64,000 nucleotides of DNA from Curtobacterium sp. MCLR17_036. GTDB lineage: Bacteria > Actinomycetota > Actinomycetes > Actinomycetales > Microbacteriaceae. Shown piece by piece: positions 18,602 through 27,551 of this stretch (its first letter is position 1; every line of letters starts with the position of its first letter). Both the position numbers and the translations under genes were made by a program. Under the pieces are notes generated by a model, which worked only from the letters and a program-made list of their open reading frames with translations, was not told the DNA's origin and made no database searches. Location: positions 496,001 to 560,000 of the forward strand of contig NZ_CP126269.1 of the NCBI RefSeq assembly GCF_003234445.2. The letters are read 5' to 3'.

Positions 18602-19288
18602 TCAACGGCCGACGGAGTCAGCCAACCGTCGTGCGAAGTCAGCGTGTCCCTGCACGGTCGGGTGCTTTTGATCGGCACCCAGCGCGATGCGCCAGCGGGT
18701 CGCGGAGACGTACCGCACGCCCTCGGCCGCAGCGGCACGCGACAGAGCCGTGTCCACCTCTGCTTCGCCGTCAACCGCCGGAACATCGACCGGGCCCACC
18801 AACACCACGTCGTAGTCCCGGAGTTCGGCGAGGACCGCCCGGGCAGCATGCTCTTCCTCAGCAGGGGACGCCATCGTGTCGTTGAGGCCGCCTTCGACGA
18901 TCACGAGCTCTGGGCGAGTCGACGCCACGCGGTCGAGCCGGGCAGCATACGTGCTGTCGCCACAGAACCCGGCGTTCGTGAAGCCCGTACCGCCCTGCGC
19001 GAGCACTCGGACGGTCGCATCGTCCTCAGCCGCGAAGACGTCCACCCAGGCGTTGCTCCGGTCTGCGAGCACGTCCCCAGCGGCGTAGGAATCTCCGATC
19101 ACCGTCACCCGCCGGGGGCCGTGCCCGACGGTCTTCACCGGTCCGTTCGTCGCCTCGTACGCGCGCACCGACCGGCAGGCCTCGTGCGTCGCTACAGCCG
19201 AACGGACCGGGGGGACGAGCAGCACCGCACCGATGGCCACGAGTGCGGAGCTCCCGATGATGATCGCCTGATTGCGGTTCAGTTTCAT
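18602..19288 (-). CDS. Secreted SGNH/GDSL hydrolase
   Basis: The 228-residue protein has an N-terminal signal anchor and then an SGNH fold: block I VIGDSYAAGD with the nucleophile Ser, block II with GGTGFTNAG, block III GGLND and the Asp/His pair in DQKHPTVQGH. It probably removes or adds acyl groups on the exported polysaccharide, which suits the two acetyltransferases in the same operon. Its start overlaps the end of the polymerase gene by 4 bp. It is the last gene of the minus-strand operon. Confidence 0.88.
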   Translation of the reverse strand: MKLNRNQAIIIGSSALVAIGAVLLVPPVRSAVATHEACRSVRAYEATNGPVKTVGHGPRRVTVIGDSYAAGDVLADRSNAWVDVFAAEDDATVRVLAQGGTGFTNAGFCGDSTYAARLDRVASTRPELVIVEGGLNDTMASPAEEEHAARAVLAELRDYDVVLVGPVDVPAVDGEAEVDTALSRAAAAEGVRYVSATRWRIALGADQKHPTVQGHADFARRLADSVGR

Positions 19289-20583
19289 CGCTGGACCCTC
19301 CGATCGTTGCGAGGCGATGAGACGGCCGAGCTGGTCGGCGCTTGGGCCAGTCCTGACTCGGAGCCGGCATCTCCGTGTGGTCCTCGTGATTGCTGCAGCA
19401 TGGTCCCGGCGAGGGCGAGAGCGACGATCAGTCGATCAACGTTGCCCATGGGGCTGAACATCAGGTCCCACGCTCCGGCCAGACAGGCGAAGACCACGAG
19501 GACACCTCCGGTTCGTGCCCGGCTGATCGATGCCGGGAGGGCGACGAGCAAGTACGCCGCCGTGACCAGCACGACGAGCAGCCCCCCGATCCCGAAGTGG
19601 TACCAGAGGTCCGCCGTCATGGAGTGCAGATCGACCCTGCTGCCGAACACGTCCACGACGAAGTAGTCGGCGGTGTAGTCGCCACCGACCGCCTGGACTC
19701 GGGCGATCGCCTCCCGGGCGAGGCCGCCGTTGGTCACCTCGCCGATACCGAATCCCGACGGTTGAGCGGAGAAGAGGTGCAGGCTGGCAGCCCACTCGGT
19801 CCGCGCCGCTTCGATCCAGGACCGGCCGGCCACGAACTGGTGCTGTGTCCGGAGCGCGATGGCCGGACCCAACAGTCCAGACTGCATGGCGGTGATGGCC
19901 AGTCGCGTCGCCACGAGCGCGGCACCGGTGATGACGATGCTCCAACGCACCGGGTTGCGTGCGAGCCGATCACGGGTGCGGCGGCCGATGAAGGTCGCCA
20001 CGACCGCGAGCAGCGCGATGAGCGTCATGAACCGGGCGTCACCGATGGCACTCAGCGCGGCCGACGAGACGAGGATGATGCGCGGCACGATCAACGGACG
20101 TCCCCACACCAGCGCCAGGGCGAGCAGGGTCGAGAAGATGCCGATGCTCCCCTTCCAGGCGAGGGGTTCGTTGACCAGGGCGCTGACGAGGCCGCCGATC
20201 AGCACGAGCACGACCGCTGTTCGCGTCGGTACTCCGGCGCTTGCCCACATGATCAGGGCGACAGTCACGGGGATCGAGAAGATCCAAGCGATCAAGGTTG
20301 CCTGGACGAAGGGCTCGCCCGGGCTCCCCGACGTGACCGGTGTGTAGGCGACGGTCAGGAGGCCGCTCGCCGTTGCGACGAGCGCGGCTCCGAGGAGCAG
20401 CTGAACGATCGGTTCACGACGGACGGCTCGAACGATCACCGGAGCCAGGAGCACGCCGAGGAGCAATCCCGGCGCGGGCAGTAGCGAGAACCCTGGCACC
20501 TTCATCAGGGCGACGAGGAGGACCAGGTACTGGAACGACGTCTGCAGCGACGAGATGCGCGTCGGGACAGCGGTGAGGGCCAT
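19285..20583 (-). CDS. O-antigen ligase/Wzy-type polysaccharide polymerase
   Basis: The 432-residue membrane protein has 10-12 hydrophobic segments and a larger loop between late helices containing GRSWIEAARTEW and SGFGIGEV, the usual Wzy/ligase topology. Sequence alone rarely identifies Wzy, but the context supports polymerisation of repeat units outside the membrane. The context is a flippase, glycosyltransferases, chain-length kinase and priming enzyme, with no other polymerase candidate. It overlaps the hydrolase gene and lies 6 bp from the acyltransferase gene. Confidence 0.82.
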   Translation of the reverse strand: MALTAVPTRISSLQTSFQYLVLLVALMKVPGFSLLPAPGLLLGVLLAPVIVRAVRREPIVQLLLGAALVATASGLLTVAYTPVTSGSPGEPFVQATLIAWIFSIPVTVALIMWASAGVPTRTAVVLVLIGGLVSALVNEPLAWKGSIGIFSTLLALALVWGRPLIVPRIILVSSAALSAIGDARFMTLIALLAVVATFIGRRTRDRLARNPVRWSIVITGAALVATRLAITAMQSGLLGPAIALRTQHQFVAGRSWIEAARTEWAASLHLFSAQPSGFGIGEVTNGGLAREAIARVQAVGGDYTADYFVVDVFGSRVDLHSMTADLWYHFGIGGLLVVLVTAAYLLVALPASISRARTGGVLVVFACLAGAWDLMFSPMGNVDRLIVALALAGTMLQQSRGPHGDAGSESGLAQAPTSSAVSSPRNDRRVQR

Positions 20584-20589
20584 GGGAGC

Positions 20590-21105
20590 TCATCCGTCCC
20601 GGTGGCTACGCGCCGGGACACCAGAGACCGTCTGCAGCGGCGCCACCGACCGGGTGACGACTGCGCCGGCTGCGACGATCGCGCCGTGTCCGATCGTGAC
20701 CCCGGGAAGGATCGTCGCGCCGGCCCCGATCCACGCTCCGTCCTCGACGCTGATCGGGGCTGCTCTCTCCCGACCGGCGCGCTGCTGCGGATCACCGATC
20801 TCGTGTGAGCCCGTCACGAAGGTGCAGCGCATGCCGACACGCACCCGGTCGCCGATGGCGATCGGTGCCGAGCCATCGAAGAAGCACTCGTAGTTGATGA
20901 AGGTCTCGACTCCGATCGAGACGTTGCGGGCGCCGAAGAAACACCGCGCCTGGACGTAGGAATGTCGGACGTTCATCCCGATCGCACGGAGGAGTCGCCA
21001 GCGCAGCGCCGGTGCGATGAGGGAACTCGCGATGCATCGGTTGAGCACGAAGTCCCGACCTCCGCGCCGGAACTCTCGTCGGAGCCCGTCCGTGGTCCTG
21101 CTCAT
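20590..21105 (-). CDS. Hexapeptide-repeat acyltransferase (WcaF/NodL-like)
   Basis: The 171-residue protein contains left-handed beta-helix hexad repeats (IAIGDRVRVGMRCTFV, ISVEDGAWIGAGATIL, VTIGHGAIVAAGAVV) and the catalytic-type His in TGSHEIG. It probably O-acetylates a sugar of the exopolysaccharide using acetyl-CoA in the cytoplasm. It overlaps the Wzx gene by 4 bp. Confidence 0.9.
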   Translation of the reverse strand: MSRTTDGLRREFRRGGRDFVLNRCIASSLIAPALRWRLLRAIGMNVRHSYVQARCFFGARNVSIGVETFINYECFFDGSAPIAIGDRVRVGMRCTFVTGSHEIGDPQQRAGRERAAPISVEDGAWIGAGATILPGVTIGHGAIVAAGAVVTRSVAPLQTVSGVPARSHRDG

Positions 21106-22343
21106 TCAGCGATCCGTTCCTGCTCAGGGGTTGTCGCGGTCGAAGCCCGGATGGCGATGCCAGCTGCGATCGCCTTGAGGACGGCCATCCCGACGAGCGC
21201 GGCGACGAGCCCGTCCAGGCCGAACGACAGTGTGAGCACGAGTTGGGCCGCGAGGTCAATGCTGACGACGATCAGTCGGATCCGGTGCGGGACACTCGGT
21301 CGGGCGCCGAAGCGGATGACGAGGAGGGCCGTGTCGAGCACGAGGTTCCCTGCGAGCGCGGCGCCGACGGGCAACAGGAACGCGGCGGTGTGCGCGTAGT
21401 TCGGACCCCCTAGGCCGGTGACGGCGACCGCCCATCCGACGACTCCGGACACCACGACCCCCGAGAGCCCCGCCACGACCCACCGGGCAGCAGCCCGAGA
21501 CCGACCACTCGCACTCGCTGGTCCCCGACCGAGCTCGCTCATGTGAACCAGGAGCAGCGGCGTGAGTGCTTGGATCAGGCTGAAGACGGGGGCGAAAACG
21601 ACGGAGTAAGCGAGTCGTATTCCCGTCGTGGCCGACGGCACGGCGATGAGGTAGATGATCAAGATCCCGAGCTGTGATCCGAGCGCTGAGTAGAGCGCTT
21701 CGGCGGAGATCCGCGTCGCCGTCCCGAGCAGCCCCGGGATGACGGAGGCCCGTCGACGCCTCCGCACGACCGCGAGCCAAGAGGCTGCGCAGGCCACGAC
21801 GAGACCCGCGGCCCAGACGGACAGCACCGGGACCCACGGCCGGCTGAGGGTGCTCAGGATCGCAATCGCGGAGCACAATGCGTACGGCAGCGCGCCTATG
21901 ATCGCGGCAGCGAATCGACGCTGCAGGGTCAGCAGGTAGTGCGGCCCGTCGGCGAGGACGATGAGCCCGGCGAGCGCGACCGGGAGCATCGACACTCCGG
22001 TGGAACCGAGCGCGATCCAGATCGCGCTCGCCGCGGTCGCGACCGCGGCGAAGGCGCCCGACGTGAGGGCCACCGCTCCGCTCGACGTCGCCTCATCGAT
22101 CGCCAGGCCGGCCCGGGCACCTGCCACGACGCGGCTGTCGATCGAGAACGATCGTGCGCACGCCGCAGCGATGACACCGATCGACGTGACGACCGTGAGC
22201 GCTGCGAAGTCACGTGTGTCGAGCGAAGCGCTCGCGGTGATCGTGAACAGGAAAAACGCCGCCGACCACGAGCCCTGGTCGAGCAGCCGCAGAAAGACCG
22301 GGTGCCGCGACAAGGAAGCTATTCGTGCGCGGACCGTCCTCAC
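21102..22343 (-). CDS. Wzx-like polysaccharide flippase
   Basis: The 413-residue protein has about 12 membrane helices arranged as in the MATE/PST flippase superfamily. It would flip the lipid-linked repeat unit across the membrane. Assignment rests on topology, length and position between glycosyltransferase and acyltransferase genes with 4-bp overlaps on both sides. Conserved motifs are weak, as usual for this family. Confidence 0.8.
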   Translation of the reverse strand: MRTVRARIASLSRHPVFLRLLDQGSWSAAFFLFTITASASLDTRDFAALTVVTSIGVIAAACARSFSIDSRVVAGARAGLAIDEATSSGAVALTSGAFAAVATAASAIWIALGSTGVSMLPVALAGLIVLADGPHYLLTLQRRFAAAIIGALPYALCSAIAILSTLSRPWVPVLSVWAAGLVVACAASWLAVVRRRRRASVIPGLLGTATRISAEALYSALGSQLGILIIYLIAVPSATTGIRLAYSVVFAPVFSLIQALTPLLLVHMSELGRGPASASGRSRAAARWVVAGLSGVVVSGVVGWAVAVTGLGGPNYAHTAAFLLPVGAALAGNLVLDTALLVIRFGARPSVPHRIRLIVVSIDLAAQLVLTLSFGLDGLVAALVGMAVLKAIAAGIAIRASTATTPEQERIAE

Positions 22344-23578
22344 CGCGCGGTCCGTTCGAGGGATTCGCGAAGGAGTGCCCGCTCTGCGTCGAGGAGCCGA
22401 TCCGGCGTCCAGACGTCGCTGCGGCGACGGGGTTGCGCTGCCGCTTCCACGATGGCCTCGGCGATGGACCGTGTCGAACGGAGGCGCGTCCTCGGGACCA
22501 TGACACCCGGGGCGCCGGCGTACTCGAGGACGGCAGCGGCGCCCGTTCCCTCGAACACCACGACAGGCAGCCCTACAGAGGTGGCTTCGCCGACCACTCC
22601 GGAACCACCTTCCCGAGCCGACAGGTGCACGAGCACGTCGGCTCGGTGCATCTCGCGGATGACGTCTTCACGCGGTACTTGCCCGAGGAACTCGACGCGC
22701 TCCGCGACACCGAGTCGGCGTGCGAGATCCGCGAGGTGGTTCTCGCGCCCCGGCGCCGGTTTTCCGGCGACTCGCAACCGCGCGTCGGCGAGCTCTGTCG
22801 TCGCCAGCGCGGCGATCGTGAGTTCGATGCGTTTCAAGGGCACGAGGTTGCCCACCGAGAGGATCGCGATGCCCGCGTGAGCCGTCTCACGGCGGGTCGT
22901 GGGCTCACCTGGTGCGTCGACGATGATCGGGCGGGTGTTCGGGAACACCCTGACGCTCGCTCCCGCCGCGCGCAGCTGGTCGGCGAGAGCGGCGGACGTG
23001 ACGAGGCTCAGCCCCACTCGTCGGCCGGTGCGTCGGGCGGCGATCGCGCTGAGTCGGTCACGGAGTCGCTGCACGAGGTACCGCAGGAGCCAGTCCCTCG
23101 GGCGCGGTGCGTACAAGTAGGCGTCGGCACGCCCGGTCGACCCCACAGGCCCCCACACGGTGAACGACCGGCCAGTGAGCCAGGTGATCGGCGCGGGAAG
23201 TAGTTCGCTCGCGAAGGTGACGTGCCGAGCAAGCACGATCCGGTCGACGTCGATCGTGTTGCGGACGGCGGCAGGTGTGCGCAGTCCCCATGCGACGTGC
23301 TCCAGCCGGGTCAAACGGTGATGACCGAGGATCCGCGACCACCGCGGTTCAGCAGGACTGACCAGCTCCAACCGCGAGGTGTCGGCACCCTCGGATCGGA
23401 GCGCATCCGTGGTGGCCGCCCGTGAGCGCTCGTTCATCACGGCGACCACGTCGAGGTCGTGTTCAGCTGCGATCCTCAGCCAGGTGCGGAGGTACTCCCA
23501 GCCGATCGTCGGCTCGCTGGGGAGCCGCGGATCGCACGCGAACGCAGTGATGAGGACGACCGGTCGCCCCTGGCTCAT
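22340..23578 (-). CDS. Glycosyltransferase family 4
   Basis: The 412-residue GT-B enzyme starts MSQGRPVVLITAF. The C-terminal Rossmann domain has ILSVGNLVPLKRIE and the donor-binding segment REGGSGVVGEATSVGLPVVV, with the E-x7-E-like pattern of GT4. It adds a sugar to the lipid-linked repeat unit. Linkage and donor are unknown. The open frame extends upstream, but that part is an antisense shadow of the neighbouring gene. The chosen ATG overlaps the previous stop by 4 bp. Confidence 0.88.
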   Translation of the reverse strand: MSQGRPVVLITAFACDPRLPSEPTIGWEYLRTWLRIAAEHDLDVVAVMNERSRAATTDALRSEGADTSRLELVSPAEPRWSRILGHHRLTRLEHVAWGLRTPAAVRNTIDVDRIVLARHVTFASELLPAPITWLTGRSFTVWGPVGSTGRADAYLYAPRPRDWLLRYLVQRLRDRLSAIAARRTGRRVGLSLVTSAALADQLRAAGASVRVFPNTRPIIVDAPGEPTTRRETAHAGIAILSVGNLVPLKRIELTIAALATTELADARLRVAGKPAPGRENHLADLARRLGVAERVEFLGQVPREDVIREMHRADVLVHLSAREGGSGVVGEATSVGLPVVVFEGTGAAAVLEYAGAPGVMVPRTRLRSTRSIAEAIVEAAAQPRRRSDVWTPDRLLDAERALLRESLERTAR

Positions 23579-24501
23579 CGTCGCCTCCGGAGGAGTGCCG
23601 AGCTGTACCCGAGCAAGCTCCGGGCGGCGGGATTCCGCACTCCCCGTCGCAGTGCTGCGAGGGCGCCGCGGACTGCGAGACCGGCCGCCACCACGGCGGT
23701 CCAGAGCGCCACGGCGGCGCGGTTCGGGGCAAGGTCCGTCGCATAGAAGTCGCGGAGGTTCAGCACCCAGGCCGGATTCGTGGTTGCGGTTGCTCGTGAG
23801 TCGCTCCGACCCACCAGATGCCCTGCTCTCGCAGCAGGCACCAGCCAGAGCCGGTGCCCGGAACGACGGACACGGAGGCAGAACTCGATGTCCTCGGCGT
23901 ACATGAACCACCGCTCGTCGAGACCGCCTACGTCATCCCAGGTAGCACGGGGCACCAGGAAGCAGGCCCCGGTGACCCACTGCACCGACATGGTGCGGTG
24001 CACTTGTCGGGGCAACAGGTAGTGCCCCTCGAACAGCGGGACGGACGGCGCCAGGCGGGACAAGCCGGAGTAGTGGGTGAGCATCCGCCACACCGTTGGC
24101 ATCCTGCCGGCGGAGACGATCCGCTGTGGGGCAGGCTGCTCGATGAACGGCGCGACGACGTCCCCGGGATGCGCGCGGGCTGCGGCCCTGAGGAGCTCCA
24201 CGGCGGCTGGAGCGATCTGGGCGTCCGGATTGAGCAGCATGACCAGTGCACCGGACGAGGCGCGGACGCCTGCGTTCACCGCGCGAGCGAAGCCGACGTT
24301 CTCGCTGTTCTCGATGACGACGGCGTCCGGCCAGGAACGGCGCACGACCGCAACGCTGTCGTCCGCGGAGGCGTTGTCGACGACCACGAGTTCGACGTCG
24401 GATGTCGTGGCCAGGGCCTCGAGGGCGGTGACGACGACATCCGCGCTGTTGAACGTCACCAAGACCACCGACAGCCCTTGCTTGGCATGATCAGATGCCA
24501 T
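23575..24501 (-). CDS. Glycosyltransferase family 2, rhamnosyltransferase-like
   Basis: The 308-residue GT-A enzyme has LVTFNSADVV, VVVDNASADDS, NVGFARAVNAG and the metal-binding NPDAQ motif, followed by TGACFLVPR and DERWFMYAEDIEF. This is the pattern of WbbL-type rhamnosyltransferases. A hydrophobic C-terminal segment (about residues 265-290) may tether it to the membrane. The start overlaps the preceding acyltransferase stop by 11 bp. Confidence 0.9.
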   Translation of the reverse strand: MASDHAKQGLSVVLVTFNSADVVVTALEALATTSDVELVVVDNASADDSVAVVRRSWPDAVVIENSENVGFARAVNAGVRASSGALVMLLNPDAQIAPAAVELLRAAARAHPGDVVAPFIEQPAPQRIVSAGRMPTVWRMLTHYSGLSRLAPSVPLFEGHYLLPRQVHRTMSVQWVTGACFLVPRATWDDVGGLDERWFMYAEDIEFCLRVRRSGHRLWLVPAARAGHLVGRSDSRATATTNPAWVLNLRDFYATDLAPNRAAVALWTAVVAAGLAVRGALAALRRGVRNPAARSLLGYSSALLRRRR

Positions 24502-25189
24502 CGGTTTGCTTCCTATCGGCGCGCAGCCGTGCCGGCACCCCCGCGACGACGGCGTGGTCCGGAACGTCCTTCGTGACGACGGCGCCAGCCGCAATCACTG
24601 CGCCTGAACCGATCGTCACGCCCTTCAGGACAACCGCTCCCGCTCCGATCCAGCAGTCATCACCGATGACGACCGGGGCGCGGTCGTGGCCCTGTTCGCG
24701 GATCGGGACGGCGACGGAGTCGAACCGGTGGTTCTCGCTGACGATGGTCACGTTCGGACCGAGCAGACAGTCTCGTCCGATGGTGACACCGCCTTGTCCC
24801 CAGATCACGTTCGCACGGCCGACTGCGGTCCGGTCACCGACGCGGACTCCCACTCCCGGTTCCGCGATGACGCCGCTGCCGCGGATCTCGGCACCGGCGC
24901 CGACGGTCACGTTCTTCCCCAACCGGACGCCGCGCTGAGCGAAACCGTCGATCGTGACGCCACGGTCGAGGGCTGTGCCAGCCTCGATCCGGATGTACTG
25001 AGGATGCCGCAGGACGACGCCGCGTGCGCGGAAACGGGGGCCGATGTCGGTGAACCGTCGTGGCAGGGTGAGACCGCCCACCGCCTGCAGCGCCTTCGTG
25101 ATGGCGAACTGGCGGAACACGCGTGCTGGCACGTCGGGACTCATCGGTCGGCCCCGGAGGCGGACGTAGAGGGCGTCGAGGATGCTCAT
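24491..25189 (-). CDS. Hexapeptide-repeat acyltransferase
   Basis: The 232-residue protein starts MSILDALYVRL and has a long left-handed beta helix (IEAGTALDRGVTIDG, VRLGKNVTVGAGAEI, VVIGDDCWIGAGAVVL) with the catalytic-type His in SENHRFD. It is a second probable O-acetyltransferase for the polysaccharide and only distantly related to the one at 20590. The longer upstream frame lacks a ribosome site and was rejected. Confidence 0.88.
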   Translation of the reverse strand: MSILDALYVRLRGRPMSPDVPARVFRQFAITKALQAVGGLTLPRRFTDIGPRFRARGVVLRHPQYIRIEAGTALDRGVTIDGFAQRGVRLGKNVTVGAGAEIRGSGVIAEPGVGVRVGDRTAVGRANVIWGQGGVTIGRDCLLGPNVTIVSENHRFDSVAVPIREQGHDRAPVVIGDDCWIGAGAVVLKGVTIGSGAVIAAGAVVTKDVPDHAVVAGVPARLRADRKQTDGI

Positions 25190-25191
25190 CG

Positions 25192-26256
25192 TCAGGCAGT
25201 CTCCCTTGCGAATCCGGCGCGGATCGAAGCAGCCACCTCGGTCCACGAGCGCGCTCCCGGAGCGCTGCGAGGGTCCCGCCGCCACGGCCGGTCGAGTTCA
25301 GCCTGCACGACCTCGGCAATGCTGTCGACGTCGAGCGGGTCGACGTAGGACGCCGCTCCTCCCAGGACTTCCCGGAACACCGGACGTTCCGACGCAACGA
25401 CGGGCGCTCCGCTGGCCGCTGCCTCCATCGGAGGAAGGCCGTAGCCCTCGTCGAGCGAGAGGAAGAGCATGAGCCGACACTCGCGGTACAACCATGCGAG
25501 TCGGGCATCGTCGACCGCGCCGGTGAACCTGATCGAGCCGTCGGCAACCGCAGCTCGAGCGCGGGCCGACAGCCCCTCGCCGCGGCCGTCCGGACTGCCG
25601 ACGACGACGAGCGGCATCGCGGGGCTGACCCGCGCCGACCGGAGAGCGCTCTCGATGACCGAGCCGACGTTCTTCCTGATGTTCAATCGTCCGACGGTGA
25701 GCAGGAACCGGCCCGGCTCGAGGTCGGGGTCTGCCGTGCCCTGCGACAGCAGGATGGCCGAGGGCAGGCCGAGGCCGGTCGCCTCGACCCGTCGCAGCCG
25801 CGGGTTCCGCGTGCTGATGCGCTGCTGCTCGGAGTGCGACGACGTGAAGACGACTGCAGCCCGGCGGGCCGACCTCGGGATCGCGCTCAGGTAGATCCGC
25901 TCGGTGCGTGTGAACCACTCGGGGTTCGACTGGAACAAGACGTCGTGCACGAAGACGCCGCTGCCCTCCACCCGAGCGGCGAAGTTCTGGGCGAGCGTCG
26001 CGTCGAAGGGTCCGTGCCACCGATGCGCGAGCGGAAGTGCGACCGCGTTGATGAGCGGATGCACTCGCAGCGACGTTCCGCTGAACGCCAAGTGGGGCGA
26101 TTCGGCTCGGGCTCGATCGAGGACCGTGGAGGGGACGACGAGGTGCAGGTGGTCGTCCGGGAACGCTCGGCGCCATCCGGCCACGACCTCGCGCAGAACC
26201 ATCCGTCCGGACGGGGGGCCGTTCATCCACCAGTACCCGTCGAGCAGGACCCTCAC
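25192..26256 (-). CDS. Glycosyltransferase family 4
   Basis: The 354-residue protein begins VRVLLDGYWWMNG at a GTG that overlaps the previous stop by 4 bp. The C-terminal half has LLTVGRLNIRKNV, LFLSLDEGYGLPPMEAAASG and PVVASERPVF, typical of GT4 mannosyl- or rhamnosyltransferases. It is part of the repeat-unit assembly line; donor unknown. Confidence 0.88.
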   Translation of the reverse strand: MRVLLDGYWWMNGPPSGRMVLREVVAGWRRAFPDDHLHLVVPSTVLDRARAESPHLAFSGTSLRVHPLINAVALPLAHRWHGPFDATLAQNFAARVEGSGVFVHDVLFQSNPEWFTRTERIYLSAIPRSARRAAVVFTSSHSEQQRISTRNPRLRRVEATGLGLPSAILLSQGTADPDLEPGRFLLTVGRLNIRKNVGSVIESALRSARVSPAMPLVVVGSPDGRGEGLSARARAAVADGSIRFTGAVDDARLAWLYRECRLMLFLSLDEGYGLPPMEAAASGAPVVASERPVFREVLGGAASYVDPLDVDSIAEVVQAELDRPWRRDPRSAPGARSWTEVAASIRAGFARETA

Positions 26257-27371
26257 GGGTGCTCCTGACGCCGCAACTGGGCACGGAGCAGCTCGTCGTA
26301 CGCGGCGCACACCTTGTCCCACGAGTAGACGTCCGCGGCGCGCCGTCGACCAGCGTCGGACAACGCGTGCCGCCGTTCATCGGAGTCGAGGACCGCGCGG
26401 ATCGCGGCGACGATCGCTGCGGGATGGGGCTCGGTGAACGCAGCGTCCGGTCCGAGCACCTCCCGGTTGTAGACCGTGTCCCGCGCGATGACCGGGGCGC
26501 CGAGGGCCATGGCCTGCACCAGCGCGGGGTTCGTCCCGCCCACGCTGTGACCGTGGAAGTAGGCACCGGCCTCGGACCAGAGGGTGTGCAGGAGTGCGTC
26601 GTCGTTGACGTGGCCGAGCCAGTGCACCCGGTCGTGTCGCTCCGTGAGCACCTGCGCCTGTTCGTCCAGCTCGCCGCCGAACCCGGACGACCCCACGATG
26701 ACCACGTCGTGCGTCCGTGCGAGCTCGGGAGCAGCCTCGAAGAACTCCGCGATGGTGTTCTCGGGGACGAACCGCGCGACGACGAGGACGTACTTCCCGG
26801 ACTCGAACGGGATGTCGGCGTGGGTCGGACGCGGGTCGCCGCCGTAGGGGATGAATTGGCCACGTCGGCCGAGGTGTTCGGCCCAGTGCGCACCGATGGC
26901 CTTGGCGTCGACGATGATCTCGTCGGCCCAGCGCGCGGTCAACCGAGCGCCGGACCGGAACATCGCGCGTGCGAGACGGCCCCACTTGGCACGTTCCCAC
27001 TCGATGCCGTCGACGTTGACGACGGTCCGGACCCCGCGGAGGCGGAGGAGCGGCAGCCAGAATCCGTTAGCGACGTTCATGACCAGAGCGACGTCCGGGC
27101 GGGTCCAGAGGGCGTGCAGCGAAGACGTGAGGCCGTAGGTGAGGGTGCTGAGCGACTTGCTCTGGAGTCCGCGCGTGACGATCGCACGCACCCGCGGGTC
27201 GGCGTCGAACCGGTCGTCGGTTGTTCCCGGTCGGCCGTAGACGGTGACGGACCAGCCGTGGGAGGCGAGGTAGGGCGCTATCTCACGGACCGCGGTCTCG
27301 AAGCCTCCGTAGAAGCTCGGGTACCCCCGCGTTCCGATGATCGCCACCGAGGGTGCGCGCTTGTCAGTCAA
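26253..27371 (-). CDS. Glycosyltransferase, DUF1972/rhamnosyltransferase type (GT4)
   Basis: The N-terminal VAIIGTRGYPSFYGGFETAV is the signature of the family that often transfers rhamnose at an early step of repeat-unit assembly. The C-terminal half has LVVARFVPENTI and the GGTNPALVQAMALGAPV donor site. I chose TTG 27371 (372 residues) because GAGGGG sits 4 nt upstream on the minus strand. GTG codons further upstream lack such a site. It is the first gene of the nine-gene minus-strand operon. The 180 bp to 27551 separate it from the divergent DUF4012 gene. Confidence 0.85.
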   Translation of the reverse strand: MTDKRAPSVAIIGTRGYPSFYGGFETAVREIAPYLASHGWSVTVYGRPGTTDDRFDADPRVRAIVTRGLQSKSLSTLTYGLTSSLHALWTRPDVALVMNVANGFWLPLLRLRGVRTVVNVDGIEWERAKWGRLARAMFRSGARLTARWADEIIVDAKAIGAHWAEHLGRRGQFIPYGGDPRPTHADIPFESGKYVLVVARFVPENTIAEFFEAAPELARTHDVVIVGSSGFGGELDEQAQVLTERHDRVHWLGHVNDDALLHTLWSEAGAYFHGHSVGGTNPALVQAMALGAPVIARDTVYNREVLGPDAAFTEPHPAAIVAAIRAVLDSDERRHALSDAGRRRAADVYSWDKVCAAYDELLRAQLRRQEHP

Positions 27372-27539
27372 CTTGCCCCTCACGACGACCAGAGTCAGCT
27401 CACGTCCCGGAACCCACGACACGGGGTCGAGAGCCGTGGGCTGTCAGCGGGATGAAGATACCAAACACGAGCGGCTCTCTTTGCTCACACCAGCGTGGGA
27501 ACGGCGATGGACGGCACGTGCGAGTCGAGGCCGGTCTCG

Positions 27540-27545
27540 TAAGCT
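27540..27545 (+). promoter_or_regulatory. Leaderless -10 (TAAGCT) for the DUF4012 gene
   Basis: TAAGCT ends 6 nt before ATG 27552 and no ribosome site is visible. The divergent 180-bp region must also hold the promoter of the glycosyltransferase operon, which I could not place. Confidence 0.55.
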
Positions 27546-27551
27546 GAGCCC

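Noticed and set aside
22344..23911. Upstream extension of the glycosyltransferase at 22340 to 23911
   Set aside because: Residues before MSQGRPVVLITAF come from the antisense of the neighbouring glycosyltransferase gene and have no conserved pattern.
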